From Calothrix sp. PCC 7103 (lineage in GTDB: Bacteria > Cyanobacteriota > Cyanobacteriia > Cyanobacteriales > Nostocaceae): a DNA stretch of 64,000 bases. Both the position numbers and the translations under genes were made by a program. The stretch covers positions 377,278 to 441,277 of the forward strand of contig NZ_KB217478.1 in the NCBI RefSeq assembly GCF_000331305.1, written 5' to 3'. The notes beneath the pieces were generated by a model, which searched no databases, was not told where the DNA came from, and saw nothing but the letters and a program-made list of their open reading frames with translations. Of the stretch, positions 17,540 through 26,787 are shown one piece after another (the first letter of the stretch is position 1; the number at the start of each line of letters is the position of its first letter).

Positions 17540-19168
17540 ATGAATTTGATTTGGTTACTATTGCGCGCGTCACGAATACAGGTTGCAATTGCAATTCTGA
17601 CGGGCTTAATTAGCGGTGGAACTTCTGCCCGACTAATTGCGCTAATTAACAGTGCGATAAGTGGTAATTATACTCAAGATTTGGCGACGCAGTTCCCAAT
17701 TTTGGCGTTAGTTGTTCTCGTTAGCAGTATAGTCTCGCAAGTTCTATTAATTAAGCTTTCGCAAAATGCAGTGTATAAGCTGCGGTTAGGGTTGAGTGAT
17801 GGAATTTTGTATTCACCGCTGCGTCATCTCGAAGAACTCGGCGCCTCAAAGTTGTTGGCTACGTTGACAGAGGATGTATCAACTTTATCAAGTACAGTCT
17901 ACGCTATACCATTTATTTGTGTGGATATAGCCGTCATTGTTGGGTGTTTGGCTTATATGTCATGGTTATCGGGTACAGTGTTTGCTTTTACCATCGGTTT
18001 TTTAATGATGGGAGTTGGAAGCGTTCAGATATTGATAAGTCGTGCGGATTATTTTTTGAAGCTAGCGCGTGGCGAACAAGATAATTTATTCCAGCATTTT
18101 CGTGCGATAACCGACGGTGTTAAAGAACTGAAGTTAAACGCAACACGGCGCCAGGATTTTTTTACTGAAGACTTGCAAGTAAGTGCAGCCAAATCACGCA
18201 ATCAAAATTCAGCAGCACTATTTACTTACTCAGTTTCAACAGGATGGGGAAACTTACTATTTTTTATTTTAATAGGACTACTCTTATTTACCGTACCGCA
18301 GTTTATTAGTATTGCTCCATCTGTACTTTCTGCGTATGTGTTGACTTTGACATATATGATGCTGCCAATGCAAAGCATATTAGATAAACTTCAACAGTTA
18401 GCAAGAGCAAGCGTAGCATTAGAAAAAATACACACAATGGGGTTATCGCTAGCAGCACAGACCGAAAACAACCAATTTATACTGCACCCTATTACTCACA
18501 ATTGGAATAAATTAGAACTAGAAGAAGTTACACATACATATAGAAGCGAGAAAGAAGACAGTAAATTTACACTTGGCCCAATAAATTTAACATTTAATCA
18601 AGGCGAAGTCGTATTTATAGTTGGTGGTAACGGTAGCGGTAAATCATCGTTAGCCAAACTGATTACAGGATTATACACTCCCGAATCTGGTCAAATATGT
18701 CTAAATAACAAATTAATTACAGACGATAACCGCGAATGGTACCGTCAACACTTTTCAGTAGTATTTGCTGATTACTACTTATTTGAACGCATCACAGGGT
18801 TAGATAGTAAATTAGCCAAAACACAAGCAAGTGAGTACTTAAGAGAATTACAGCTAGACAGTAAAGTTGAAATTAAAGATAATAAGCTATCAACTACATC
18901 ACTTTCACAAGGACAGCGTAAACGTTTAGCATTACTTGCAGCATATTTAGAAAACCGTCCTATTTATTTATTCGACGAGTGGGCATCAGACCAAGACCCT
19001 ATATTCCGAGAAATCTTCTATAAACAAATTATCATGAATCTGAAGCAACAAGGTAAAACAGTGATTGTAATTAGTCATGACGACCACTTTTTTGCTGTTG
19101 CAGACCGCATTATTAAACTAGATTATGGAAAAATTGAATACGACAACTATAACCGTGTGTATACCTGA
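17540..19168 (+). CDS. Cyclic-peptide-type ABC exporter (membrane + ATPase fused)
   Basis: This 542-residue half-transporter has about six membrane helices in residues 1-290. An ATPase domain follows, with Walker A GGNGSGKSS near 361, signature SLSQGQRKRLALLAA (SQGQ instead of SGGQ) and Walker B RPIYLFDEWASDQDP, then the switch VISHDDHFF. This arrangement matches the PvdE/SyrD/YojI group that exports siderophore precursors or small peptides. No peptide synthetase gene is nearby, only a methyltransferase remnant upstream. Confidence 0.85.
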   Translation: MNLIWLLLRASRIQVAIAILTGLISGGTSARLIALINSAISGNYTQDLATQFPILALVVLVSSIVSQVLLIKLSQNAVYKLRLGLSDGILYSPLRHLEELGASKLLATLTEDVSTLSSTVYAIPFICVDIAVIVGCLAYMSWLSGTVFAFTIGFLMMGVGSVQILISRADYFLKLARGEQDNLFQHFRAITDGVKELKLNATRRQDFFTEDLQVSAAKSRNQNSAALFTYSVSTGWGNLLFFILIGLLLFTVPQFISIAPSVLSAYVLTLTYMMLPMQSILDKLQQLARASVALEKIHTMGLSLAAQTENNQFILHPITHNWNKLELEEVTHTYRSEKEDSKFTLGPINLTFNQGEVVFIVGGNGSGKSSLAKLITGLYTPESGQICLNNKLITDDNREWYRQHFSVVFADYYLFERITGLDSKLAKTQASEYLRELQLDSKVEIKDNKLSTTSLSQGQRKRLALLAAYLENRPIYLFDEWASDQDPIFREIFYKQIIMNLKQQGKTVIVISHDDHFFAVADRIIKLDYGKIEYDNYNRVYT

Positions 19169-19228
19169 ATATATGCATTGGCGCCTAAACGTGTACTCTA
19201 AAAACTTCCAAAAAAATTAAATTATAAT

Positions 19229-19828
19229 ATGCCATACAATAAATTCACACTCCAAAATCTTATCAGAGAATTCAACTTAACATTATTAGAAAACGTTCAA
19301 TTATTTCCTGATGTAGAACCAGCAAGACCAAGTGATTTACTACTAGCCTTATTAGAAGATAATGTACCTCTGGCAACGGCTATTGATACAGAAAAAGCAC
19401 GCGGAGAATTAATTATTTTTCCGATTTTATTAGAAATAAAACGTAAAATGGATTATCAAATATCTGTTTTTTCAGGGAAAGAATTCATAGTTGAACCAGA
19501 GCTTGGCTTAAATGGGAATCCTGACTTTTTAATTAGTAAAAGTAGCGAACAATTTTTTATTGCTGCTCCGGTAATGACTCTAGTTGAAGCAAAAAATCAG
19601 AATATTAACAGCGGTTTAGGACAATGCGGCGCCGAGATGGTTGCAGCGCAAATATATAATAATACAAATAATCAATCTATAAAAAGCATTTACGGTTGTG
19701 TTACTACTGGTAGCATATGGAGATTCATGCGATTGGAAAATCAAACTTTATATATAGATAAAGTAGAAATTTTACTTGAACCAGTAGAACGATTACTTGG
19801 TATTCTATTAGAAATAATGCGTAACTAG
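19229..19828 (+). CDS. PD-(D/E)XK-like hypothetical protein
   Basis: The 199-residue product carries GNPDFLI (Asp99) followed 20 residues later by LVEAKNQNI (Glu120, Lys122). This is the D-(E)xK spacing of restriction-endonuclease-fold nucleases. The fold call is inference from that motif and the predicted strands around it. Such small proteins are multicopy in filamentous cyanobacteria and their function is unknown. The TAG stop is formed at the TA target site of a 112-bp MITE. Confidence 0.65.
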   Translation: MPYNKFTLQNLIREFNLTLLENVQLFPDVEPARPSDLLLALLEDNVPLATAIDTEKARGELIIFPILLEIKRKMDYQISVFSGKEFIVEPELGLNGNPDFLISKSSEQFFIAAPVMTLVEAKNQNINSGLGQCGAEMVAAQIYNNTNNQSIKSIYGCVTTGSIWRFMRLENQTLYIDKVEILLEPVERLLGILLEIMRN

Positions 19829-19939
19829 TGGTCTGTGTCAAAAGTTTTGGTGGTTCTCTTCTCTTATTTCTTCCTTTGCGCCCTTCGCGTACTTTGCGGT
19901 TCGTTTTTTGTACTCCCCAAAATTAATGACACAGACCAC
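19828..19939. mobile_element. 112-bp MITE with GTGGTCTGTGTCA termini
   Basis: GTGGTCTGTGTCA (19828-19840) and TGACACAGACCAC (19927-19939) are perfect inverted repeats. TA flanks both ends (19826-19827, 19940-19941), as expected for an IS630/mariner-mobilised miniature element. The interior holds a CTTTGCGCCC...CTTTGCGG stretch and no coding capacity. A partial, diverged end copy (TGGTCTATGTCAAAA) follows at 19943. Removing the element restores a TAA stop in the upstream gene, so the insertion was neutral for the protein. Confidence 0.8.
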
Positions 19940-19992
19940 TAATGGTCTATGTCAAAAACTGTGGAAAGTTGTATGGTTGGCAATATAATGAT

Positions 19993-20634
19993 TTACAAGC
20001 CGTTGAAGTTGTAACCTACACCTAGAACTAAACCAACATCAGTCTCACTCAAAAATGCAGCATTCACAGTTGCATTAGCGGTGAAGTTAGTACTTAAGGG
20101 TACGTCAACACCACCTGTTAATAACAAACCAACATCAGCATCTTCGCTAGTTTCAATTGCCACACCTGCCCCAACAAATGGTGCTATTGCGAGCGTATCT
20201 TCAAAAGCGTCTGCTGTGCGTGCCGTCAGGTCATATGTCAAAGGTACTAAAACTACAGGGTCGTCCCCAATAACTACAGAAGGACGTGCAGAAAGTGAAT
20301 TTGTTAATCCAATCTTACTAATTACAGTAAAGTTAGTATCACCTAGCGCAGAATCTCCGCCTAAACCAATATTACCTGCAACCCCGATATAGCTAGAAAC
20401 ACCACGTGTAGGACGACCTGGGTCTATTGTTTGTGCTACTGGAGTTTGTGCTACTTGTGCTTGTACAGGCGCCTGTTGAGTATTATTTGAAGGTTGACCA
20501 ACTAAATCTGCTGCACTAGTTGATATAGTACCGCTTGGGGTTTCTGCTTTAGCTGCCAAGGAACTTCCAAACACTGACATAGAAGCAAGAACTAATAATA
20601 CAGAAAGCCGTTGCAACATAAATATATTCTCCAA
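19993..20634 (-). CDS. Exported beta-barrel-like protein
   Basis: The 213-residue product has a signal peptide (LSVLLVLASMSVFGSSLAAKA, cleavage near AKA-ET). A Q/A/T-rich linker follows, then alternating glycine-rich strands ending VGLVLGVGYNFNGL, a terminal aromatic-strand pattern typical of outer-membrane barrels. The start could be the first ATG or the one six codons later (MLQRLS). No specific family was recognised. The 280 bases upstream hold only A+T-rich promoter-like sequence and a REP-like pair. Confidence 0.65.
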   Translation of the reverse strand: MENIFMLQRLSVLLVLASMSVFGSSLAAKAETPSGTISTSAADLVGQPSNNTQQAPVQAQVAQTPVAQTIDPGRPTRGVSSYIGVAGNIGLGGDSALGDTNFTVISKIGLTNSLSARPSVVIGDDPVVLVPLTYDLTARTADAFEDTLAIAPFVGAGVAIETSEDADVGLLLTGGVDVPLSTNFTANATVNAAFLSETDVGLVLGVGYNFNGL

Positions 20635-20850
20635 AATAGTTGTGCGACAAAAATATAAGCCCCCGCTTTCTTGGTCGAGGACTGTCTAGTAATTACTATA
20701 TAAACTCAAAAATTTGCTTAATAAATCTTTAAAATGGCAGATATTTGACTTAAAACTTTTATTACTAGCTGTATACTTAATTAACGAAAATTTTGAATAT
20801 AATACTTACAATTGTTGAAACATGACTTTTTTCTTAGTCCAATAGATATA

Positions 20851-20930
20851 GGCTAACGGATGATAAACAGATGTAACGGATAGTTTGTAATCAATAACTC
20901 ATCCGTTACATCCGTTACATCCGTTGCCTG
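20851..20930. repeat. REP-like AACGGAT inverted pair at the M48 gene end
   Basis: The left arm CTAACGGATGATAAACAGAT continues to GTAACGGATAG (to 20883). The right arm is ATCCGTTACATCCGTTACAT then CCGTTGCC. The right arm encodes the last residues (RQRM) and the TAA stop of the M48 protease gene, so the repeat has replaced or extended its C-terminus. Confidence 0.8.
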
Positions 20931-22783
20931 TGTTTGTTTAAGAATGGGGGAATAGGACAGTCTAGGGTCATAGCAACCGCGCGTAGTAGGTCAGCTTCTT
21001 GACTCGTTACTTTATTGTCTGTTAATACTGTATGCGCGCAAGCATCGACAACTGCTTGTTTAAGCTTACCGTTGGCAAGACGCAAGCGTTCAAGACTTTT
21101 TTTTACTTCTGCAAAGCTACATTTAATCAATGTATCGGGTTTTTCTAGTTCGCTGTTATTGGATAATCTATAAATTCCTGAACGGAAAGCATATGTTGCT
21201 GCGTCTATATTAGAGTCACCAATTCGTGCTATTACGGATAGTACTTGTAAACAATCATTCCAAACTTCTTCGATAGAATTAATTTGTGTAGTCATCATAT
21301 CGAAATTTACGGGTGATTGTAAGCGATGCCAAAGTACTAACTGTAATATAAAATCCCATAGTTCTAATTTACCGCTAGCTTTCACTAAACCTTGAACTGT
21401 TTTACATACCCTTTGAGTTTCTACAGTAGGTAATTGTCGTAATGCTGGTATTGTTAAATCTACTAAGGGCAAACGAATGCTTGGGTCTAGTAGGGCTATT
21501 TTAATATTTAACGTCAAGGCTTTGTCTATTATATCTTCTGGTTGTACTTGTTGCAGCCACTCTATTTGACTTTTTTGTTGAGTATCTGTAGTACTTAAAG
21601 CGAGTGCAAATAAAATTGCCATTGCGCTAGTAGTATCTCGAACTTCTGCGCGTAAAGATTCTGGTAACTGTGCGAGTAAACCTTGAGCATGAGTTAAATT
21701 TTCTGGCGCCACTGTTCCGACTTTGGCAACAACTTGAGATGGAGTAGTTGGTATACTGCTGGCAAACCCCATAGTCAAAGAGTCTTGCGTAGTGGAATTA
21801 CTTCTGGGTGTTCTTGAATAAGGCGCCTGTTTAACTTTAACTCCACTAACGCGACGAATGCGCTCTTCAATTGGTGGATGAGTTGCGAGCATTTCTTCCC
21901 AAAAGTAAATATTTGTGACTTTGCCGAAGAACATATGACTCGCAGCTTCAGCATGAGGTGAAATTAGTCGTGTATCCATTCTTTGCAGCTTTTCCAAGGC
22001 ACCTGCAATAGCATCAGGGTTACGAGTAAACTGCACAGAAGAAGCATCAGCAAGAAACTCTCTTTGCCGAGAAACAGCAGCTTTAATTAGGCGCCCACAG
22101 AATAAACCAATACCACCAATAGCCATTAGAATCAATCCTAACGCCCATAGAGGCATACCTTTATCACGTGAACCACCACGAGTACGCAATAGCAATTCAC
22201 CAGTGATATAAATAAATAAAATTCCATGCAACAAACCCATCAACCGCAGATTGATGCCCATATCACCATTTAGGATATGGCTAAACTCATGCCCTATTAC
22301 ACCTTGTAACTCATCACGGTCAAAGCTATCCAAACAACCACGAGTAACACCAATTACCGCATCATTAATTGTAAACCCAGCAGCAAACGCATTAATACTA
22401 TATTCTTTATCTAGAACATAAACAGGTGGAACGGGAATACCCGATGCAATCGCCATCTCCTCGACAATATTCAATAGTTGACGCTCACGTTCATTCGCCA
22501 TGTCATCGAAAATTTCGCGTCCACCTAACTGGTCAGCAATAACCCAACCACCTTCACGTAAACAGATAATTTTATAAGCACTCCCAAGTCCAATAGCAAC
22601 AGTTGTTACACCTGCTACTGCGAGAAATAACTGAGGATGCCACCAAACACGCGGCGCCAGACGAAAGAAAAACAACATGGCAATATAAACTGCCACAATC
22701 ATAATAAAAATAGACACACCGAAAAACACAAATAAATGCTGAGTATTTTGGCGTGCCTTATCCTGATTTTCAAAAAAGTTCAT
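20915..22783 (-). CDS. M48-family zinc metalloprotease, membrane-bound
   Basis: This 622-residue HtpX-like peptidase has two N-terminal membrane helices (residues ~20-70), the zinc motif HEFSH (His165, Glu166, His169), and a further Glu in REFLADASS. Two more helices occur near 180-225. The C-terminal ~300 residues are a helical extension unlike HtpX, ending in a TerB-like region (AVVDACAHTVLTDNKVTSQE, ADLLRAVAMTLDCPIPPF). lemA begins the operon six bases upstream, a common LemA-M48 pairing for envelope quality control. The last codons lie inside a REP-like repeat. Confidence 0.88.
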   Translation of the reverse strand: MNFFENQDKARQNTQHLFVFFGVSIFIMIVAVYIAMLFFFRLAPRVWWHPQLFLAVAGVTTVAIGLGSAYKIICLREGGWVIADQLGGREIFDDMANERERQLLNIVEEMAIASGIPVPPVYVLDKEYSINAFAAGFTINDAVIGVTRGCLDSFDRDELQGVIGHEFSHILNGDMGINLRLMGLLHGILFIYITGELLLRTRGGSRDKGMPLWALGLILMAIGGIGLFCGRLIKAAVSRQREFLADASSVQFTRNPDAIAGALEKLQRMDTRLISPHAEAASHMFFGKVTNIYFWEEMLATHPPIEERIRRVSGVKVKQAPYSRTPRSNSTTQDSLTMGFASSIPTTPSQVVAKVGTVAPENLTHAQGLLAQLPESLRAEVRDTTSAMAILFALALSTTDTQQKSQIEWLQQVQPEDIIDKALTLNIKIALLDPSIRLPLVDLTIPALRQLPTVETQRVCKTVQGLVKASGKLELWDFILQLVLWHRLQSPVNFDMMTTQINSIEEVWNDCLQVLSVIARIGDSNIDAATYAFRSGIYRLSNNSELEKPDTLIKCSFAEVKKSLERLRLANGKLKQAVVDACAHTVLTDNKVTSQEADLLRAVAMTLDCPIPPFLNKHRQRM

Positions 22784-22789
22784 AGCAAC

Positions 22790-23377
22790 TTAAAAAGATA
22801 CGCGCGGAACATTTCTAACTTCGGGTGCAACTTCTTCTAGCAAATTCGCAGAAGCAAAGTTAAACGAATCTGCAATTAAATTGCTCGGAAAAACTTCACG
22901 CTTGGTGTTATATAACGTCACCGCATCATTAAAAGCCTGACGTGCAAAAGCAACACGGTTCTCGGTCGAAGAAAGCTCCTCCATAACATGCGCCATCGTT
23001 TTGTCAGCTTTGAGTTCAGGATAAGACTCAGTAATTACCATCAACCTACTCAAGGCGCCACTTAGTACAGCTTCAGCACTACCCAATTGTTGCATCGCTC
23101 CAGGGTCTCCGGGGTTACGCGCGGCATTACCACTAGCATTTATAGCCGAATTCCGAGCATTAATCACAGCTTCCAGAGTTTCTCGCTCATGCTTCACATA
23201 TCCCTTCGCAGTCTCCACCAAATTCGGAATTAAATCATAACGACGCTGTAATTGAACATCAATTTGAGAATAAGCATTTTTATACCGATTCCGAAACTTC
23301 ACCAAATCGTTATAACAATTAATGAATATAACAGCAGCAGTTGCAAGTACAACAACCAAAAAAATTACTAATCCCAT
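22790..23377 (-). CDS. LemA-family protein
   Basis: This 195-residue protein has one N-terminal membrane helix (VIFLVVVLATAAVIFINC) and a long helical domain with the LemA signatures IDVQLQRRYDLIPNLVETAKGY, then ALSRLMVITESYPELKAD and the FNDAVTLYN segment. It is first in an operon with the M48 protease. LemA proteins are membrane-anchored helical bundles of poorly known role. Confidence 0.9.
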   Translation of the reverse strand: MGLVIFLVVVLATAAVIFINCYNDLVKFRNRYKNAYSQIDVQLQRRYDLIPNLVETAKGYVKHERETLEAVINARNSAINASGNAARNPGDPGAMQQLGSAEAVLSGALSRLMVITESYPELKADKTMAHVMEELSSTENRVAFARQAFNDAVTLYNTKREVFPSNLIADSFNFASANLLEEVAPEVRNVPRVSF

Positions 23378-23499
23378 ATATACCTAATAAACTAAAAGAG
23401 CTTTTTATTACAGTGGCGTGGCGCCATATCTAACAAATTTTACTCTCAATAGACAATATCTGTCGTCTGTAAAAATAATTACGTATATATACCAAACTG

Positions 23500-23530
23500 G
23501 CAACGGATAATAAACGGATGTAACGGATTA
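23500..23530. repeat. Single-arm REP-like AACGGAT copy
   Basis: The copy reads GGCAACGGATAATAAACGGA and continues GTAACGGATTA. Unlike the other copies it does not touch a recognisable stop codon. It lies in the 630-base gap between lemA and the helicase gene, close to the end of a short minus-strand frame. Confidence 0.75.
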
Positions 23531-23580
23531 CTGTAGGTTGGGTGGAGGAACGGAACACAACCGACGAAACTAATTGCTAG

Positions 23581-23733
23581 TCAGTCGTATCTGTCATCTA
23601 TGTCGGATAGTGGTGGATTTGCTTGCAGCCAGTTATGTAAGTCATCAATACTTTTTATTTCGGTTGTTACGACGAAAGAGCGAGAAATTAAGTTTTTCAA
23701 TAATATTACTGATAAAATCGCAAGATATTTCAT
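23581..23733 (-). CDS. Possible 50-residue small protein
   Basis: A minus-strand frame starts ATG at 23733: a hydrophobic start (KYLAILSVILLKN), then FVVTTEIKSIDDLHNWLQAN and an acidic tail ending DDRYD. The sequence looks protein-like but I do not recognise it, and no clear ribosome-binding site is seen. It could be the remnant of a larger gene. Confidence 0.3.
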   Translation of the reverse strand: MKYLAILSVILLKNLISRSFVVTTEIKSIDDLHNWLQANPPLSDIDDRYD

Positions 23734-23788
23734 AAATTGTTACAAATGTAACTTTTAAATAATTGCAACTAAAGCCGAAATGCTGTAG

Positions 23789-23835
23789 TTTAACAATACA
23801 TGTATATGTTTCTTGCATCTACATGTATTGTTAAA
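23789..23835. other. Strong 16-bp hairpin upstream of the helicase gene
   Basis: TTTAACAATACATGTA pairs perfectly with TACATGTATTGTTAAA across a 15-base loop. It sits about 170 bases before the helicase start with no adjacent T-run. It could be an operator, an RNA element or an abandoned terminator. The remaining 23378-24007 holds no other gene. Confidence 0.5.
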
Positions 23836-24007
23836 ATTATTACCGATTAGATTACGTGTTCCGGAAGGCTAGAGATTGATTTTTAAAGAAGAAGCTATTT
23901 AGTTAAGAACTACAATACTTTGTTCTACTGAACTGTGTAGGTGCCTTGTCAGCAGTTCTGTTTTATACATTTTATAGGTTCTCGTTGTACGAAAGGTAAG
24001 AGAAAAG

Positions 24008-26707
24008 ATGAAAACATTACCACTTATTGATTTAGCATATACCTATGTTGACTTAGAGGTTAGCACCGAAGAAGATGCCTATTGTCTAGAATTTGTGTCT
24101 GATGATATAGCAGACGAGTTCGCTACTGAAAACTTAGCCCAAGCTTTTGAAAAACTTACTTGTCCAGAAAATTGTAGTTTAAGGATTTGCGGTTATAATT
24201 TTCGCCGGGAACATCATCCACGTTTAGTTAACGTTGCACCTCAATTATCTAATTGTCAAATCATTGATACTTTAGAACTATCTGTTTTAGCATTTCCTCT
24301 CGAACCTACATTTAAATTAAATAATTTCAGTAAATCAGGTAAATATTATTGTAGTAGTCCATTGGAAAATGCACGTGCGACTAAATTGATGCTATACGAA
24401 CAAATCCAGACGCTTTCAATGCAACCCGAATTTTGTCAAGAATTGATAACTTGGTTACTTGCTTGTGGGTCTGACTCTAGCAGTATTGCGTATCGGCAAC
24501 TATTTTGTGATATACTGGATCGGAATATGGCGCCGATAGGAATTGAAAAACTGCCAGAAGAGATGCTAGCAGGAATAAATGAATCATATTTACAAAAATT
24601 ATTATTAAATCCACAGTCTTATGATTTTGATACGCGACTATGTGTAGCTGCATTACTAGTGTGGAATTATGAGAATAACGTAACTCAATCCAAAATAGCT
24701 TATTCTAATTGGCTTTCAAATTTGCCACCTTTTGAAAAAGTGCTAGATAATCTATTTGGAGAAAGTTTTAATGACATTCCAATTAAATTTAATTTAAAAC
24801 AAGAATTTTCTTATACTTCAGATTCGGAGAATTTCTGCTATCATTTGCCAGATTATATCTTCCGTCCCGATAACGATATAAAAGATTACCAAAATATAAT
24901 AGAGCCACTTGACGATTATCAAAAAGAAATTGTTTTATCCGATGACCAAGCATTAGCTGTTATCGGTAATCCGGGTTCAGGTAAAACAATGACTCTTGTT
25001 CACCGCATTGCGTATTTAGTTAAAATAAAGCTTGTTGACCCACAAAGCATTTTAGTGTTAGCTCCTAACCGCAACTCTATTACAGAAATGCGAGTCAAAT
25101 TACAACAAATAATTGGAGACTTTGGCACGCAACTTCGTATTTTCACCTTCCCAAAATTATCTCTAACTCTTTTAGGTCGAACTGTAGACGTAAGTTATAA
25201 AACTCAATTTGATGTTAATAAATTAATTACCGAAGCATGTTCACTTTTTGAACAAAATGGTACATTTAATTCTTTACAACAAAGAATTGAATTACTTGGT
25301 AATCTTGAGTATCTTTTTGTTGATGAATATCAAAATATCAATGATATAGAGTACCGTTTGATTAAATTAATTTCTGGTTTAAATGATACTAGCAAATTAT
25401 TACAAACAAATATTTGTGTTCTTGGTGATAATGATCGCAGTAGTATATATACTAAATTTGAGCAAGAGTATAAAGCAAAGCTATTACTAGTCTATAAAAA
25501 TTATCGTTCGAGTGAATCAATTATTTCTGCTGCTAATCAGTTAATTAGTCATAATCAAGGACAAGAACCTTTTACTATTAATGAACAAGTACGGTTAGAT
25601 AAAATGCGCCAGTCTTATAGAGGTTTTCCAATAGAGGCTTACATATTTGATAGTACAACAAGTCAAGCAATATGGATACAGCAACGTATTTGTTCTCGTA
25701 TTGAACAAGGCGCCAGTTTAAAAGATATAGCTGTTTTTGCTTCGTCTTGGGATAACTTAGATATAATTAGATTACTTTTAGAAAAAGCAGGTATTCCAAC
25801 TTGTAATTTGAGGCAAGATGATATAGAACTTGTGAAAAATTACATAACTTGTAAGTTAACCGAAGAATTACAACTAAACCGCAATCAACTTTTTCTGCCA
25901 GACAAATCAGTTTTAGAATGGTTTGAAAATTCTTTTCATATGTGGGGGCGCCAATTAAATGAACCCACAGTACAAATTTTGCTTAGGATTGCCCATGATA
26001 TTGATATCGAGCGCGGATATGGTATTACTGATTTTGCACGGCCTATTAATATTGTTGAGGTTTTAGATGCGCTGTTTGAATACAACGCAAACTTTGAAGC
26101 AGTTAGAGATGAGAATGCAGTTTTAGTTACAACTTGTCACGGCACCAAAGGGTTTGAATATGAAAAAGTTATATTATTAGCAGATGGGTTTAGTACCGAT
26201 GCTAACAAAATTGAAGCAGAGCGAAGATTATTTTACACTGCAATGACCCGCGCTAAATCTGAACTTGTAATGTGTACTACTGAACAAGCACAGTTTATCA
26301 ATGAGACAGGCGCCGAAGCAGAGCGTTTAAACGTCAAAATCGACTATTTACCAGAACTAATGTTCTGCTTAGATTTAATTCCCGATGATATTTTTCCAGG
26401 ACATTTCAGCACCAAGAAAAATCAGGAAGTTATTATAAACTTAACAGAAGGCGCCGAACTGTCAGTAAAAGTAAACTCATATTTTAATGGTTGGGATATT
26501 TTTACAGTAGATGGGCAAAAAGTCGGCGCCTTATCCCAACAAGGAAATAGGAATTTAGCATCTGTTGGGTGTATTCCAGGAGAATTTGAATTCCGTTCAG
26601 GTGAGGTAAAAGTCAAAAACGTATACCGTCACTTAAAAATAGATGATGCATCAGGTGTCGTAGAAGACTGGTTCATCGTTATTCCACAACTCCGAGTTTG
26701 TAGATAA
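24008..26707 (+). CDS. UvrD/Rep-type helicase with degenerate exonuclease domain
   Basis: In this 899-residue protein, residues ~1-135 match a DEDD-type 3'-5' exonuclease: Asp15 and Glu17 in YVDLEVS, then CGYNFRREHHPRLV and IIDTLELSVLAFPLEP. The second catalytic Asp is replaced (REHHP where FDxP is usual) and the third motif reads PLENARAT, with Asn121 for Asp, so nuclease activity is doubtful. A helical linker follows. Then comes a superfamily 1 helicase: Walker A GNPGSGKT near 320, VDEYQN near 438, TTCHGTKGFEYEKV near 710 and FYTAMTRAKSELV near 742. The C-terminal ~90 residues form a small beta-rich domain. In larger relatives a RecQ module sits between these domains; it is missing here. 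Possibly a DNA repair or defence enzyme. Confidence 0.8.
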   Translation: MKTLPLIDLAYTYVDLEVSTEEDAYCLEFVSDDIADEFATENLAQAFEKLTCPENCSLRICGYNFRREHHPRLVNVAPQLSNCQIIDTLELSVLAFPLEPTFKLNNFSKSGKYYCSSPLENARATKLMLYEQIQTLSMQPEFCQELITWLLACGSDSSSIAYRQLFCDILDRNMAPIGIEKLPEEMLAGINESYLQKLLLNPQSYDFDTRLCVAALLVWNYENNVTQSKIAYSNWLSNLPPFEKVLDNLFGESFNDIPIKFNLKQEFSYTSDSENFCYHLPDYIFRPDNDIKDYQNIIEPLDDYQKEIVLSDDQALAVIGNPGSGKTMTLVHRIAYLVKIKLVDPQSILVLAPNRNSITEMRVKLQQIIGDFGTQLRIFTFPKLSLTLLGRTVDVSYKTQFDVNKLITEACSLFEQNGTFNSLQQRIELLGNLEYLFVDEYQNINDIEYRLIKLISGLNDTSKLLQTNICVLGDNDRSSIYTKFEQEYKAKLLLVYKNYRSSESIISAANQLISHNQGQEPFTINEQVRLDKMRQSYRGFPIEAYIFDSTTSQAIWIQQRICSRIEQGASLKDIAVFASSWDNLDIIRLLLEKAGIPTCNLRQDDIELVKNYITCKLTEELQLNRNQLFLPDKSVLEWFENSFHMWGRQLNEPTVQILLRIAHDIDIERGYGITDFARPINIVEVLDALFEYNANFEAVRDENAVLVTTCHGTKGFEYEKVILLADGFSTDANKIEAERRLFYTAMTRAKSELVMCTTEQAQFINETGAEAERLNVKIDYLPELMFCLDLIPDDIFPGHFSTKKNQEVIINLTEGAELSVKVNSYFNGWDIFTVDGQKVGALSQQGNRNLASVGCIPGEFEFRSGEVKVKNVYRHLKIDDASGVVEDWFIVIPQLRVCR

Positions 26708-26787
26708 TTATTGCCGTTAATTTACACAGCCGATTATCTGGTAAGCTGAAAGCACTTGTTTGCGATAAAGCAAGTTTTTAAATAAAC

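Noticed and set aside
20081-20392. Plus-strand frame opposite the beta-barrel-like gene
   Set aside because: It is a shadow of the codon pattern; the minus-strand protein has a signal peptide and barrel-like strands.
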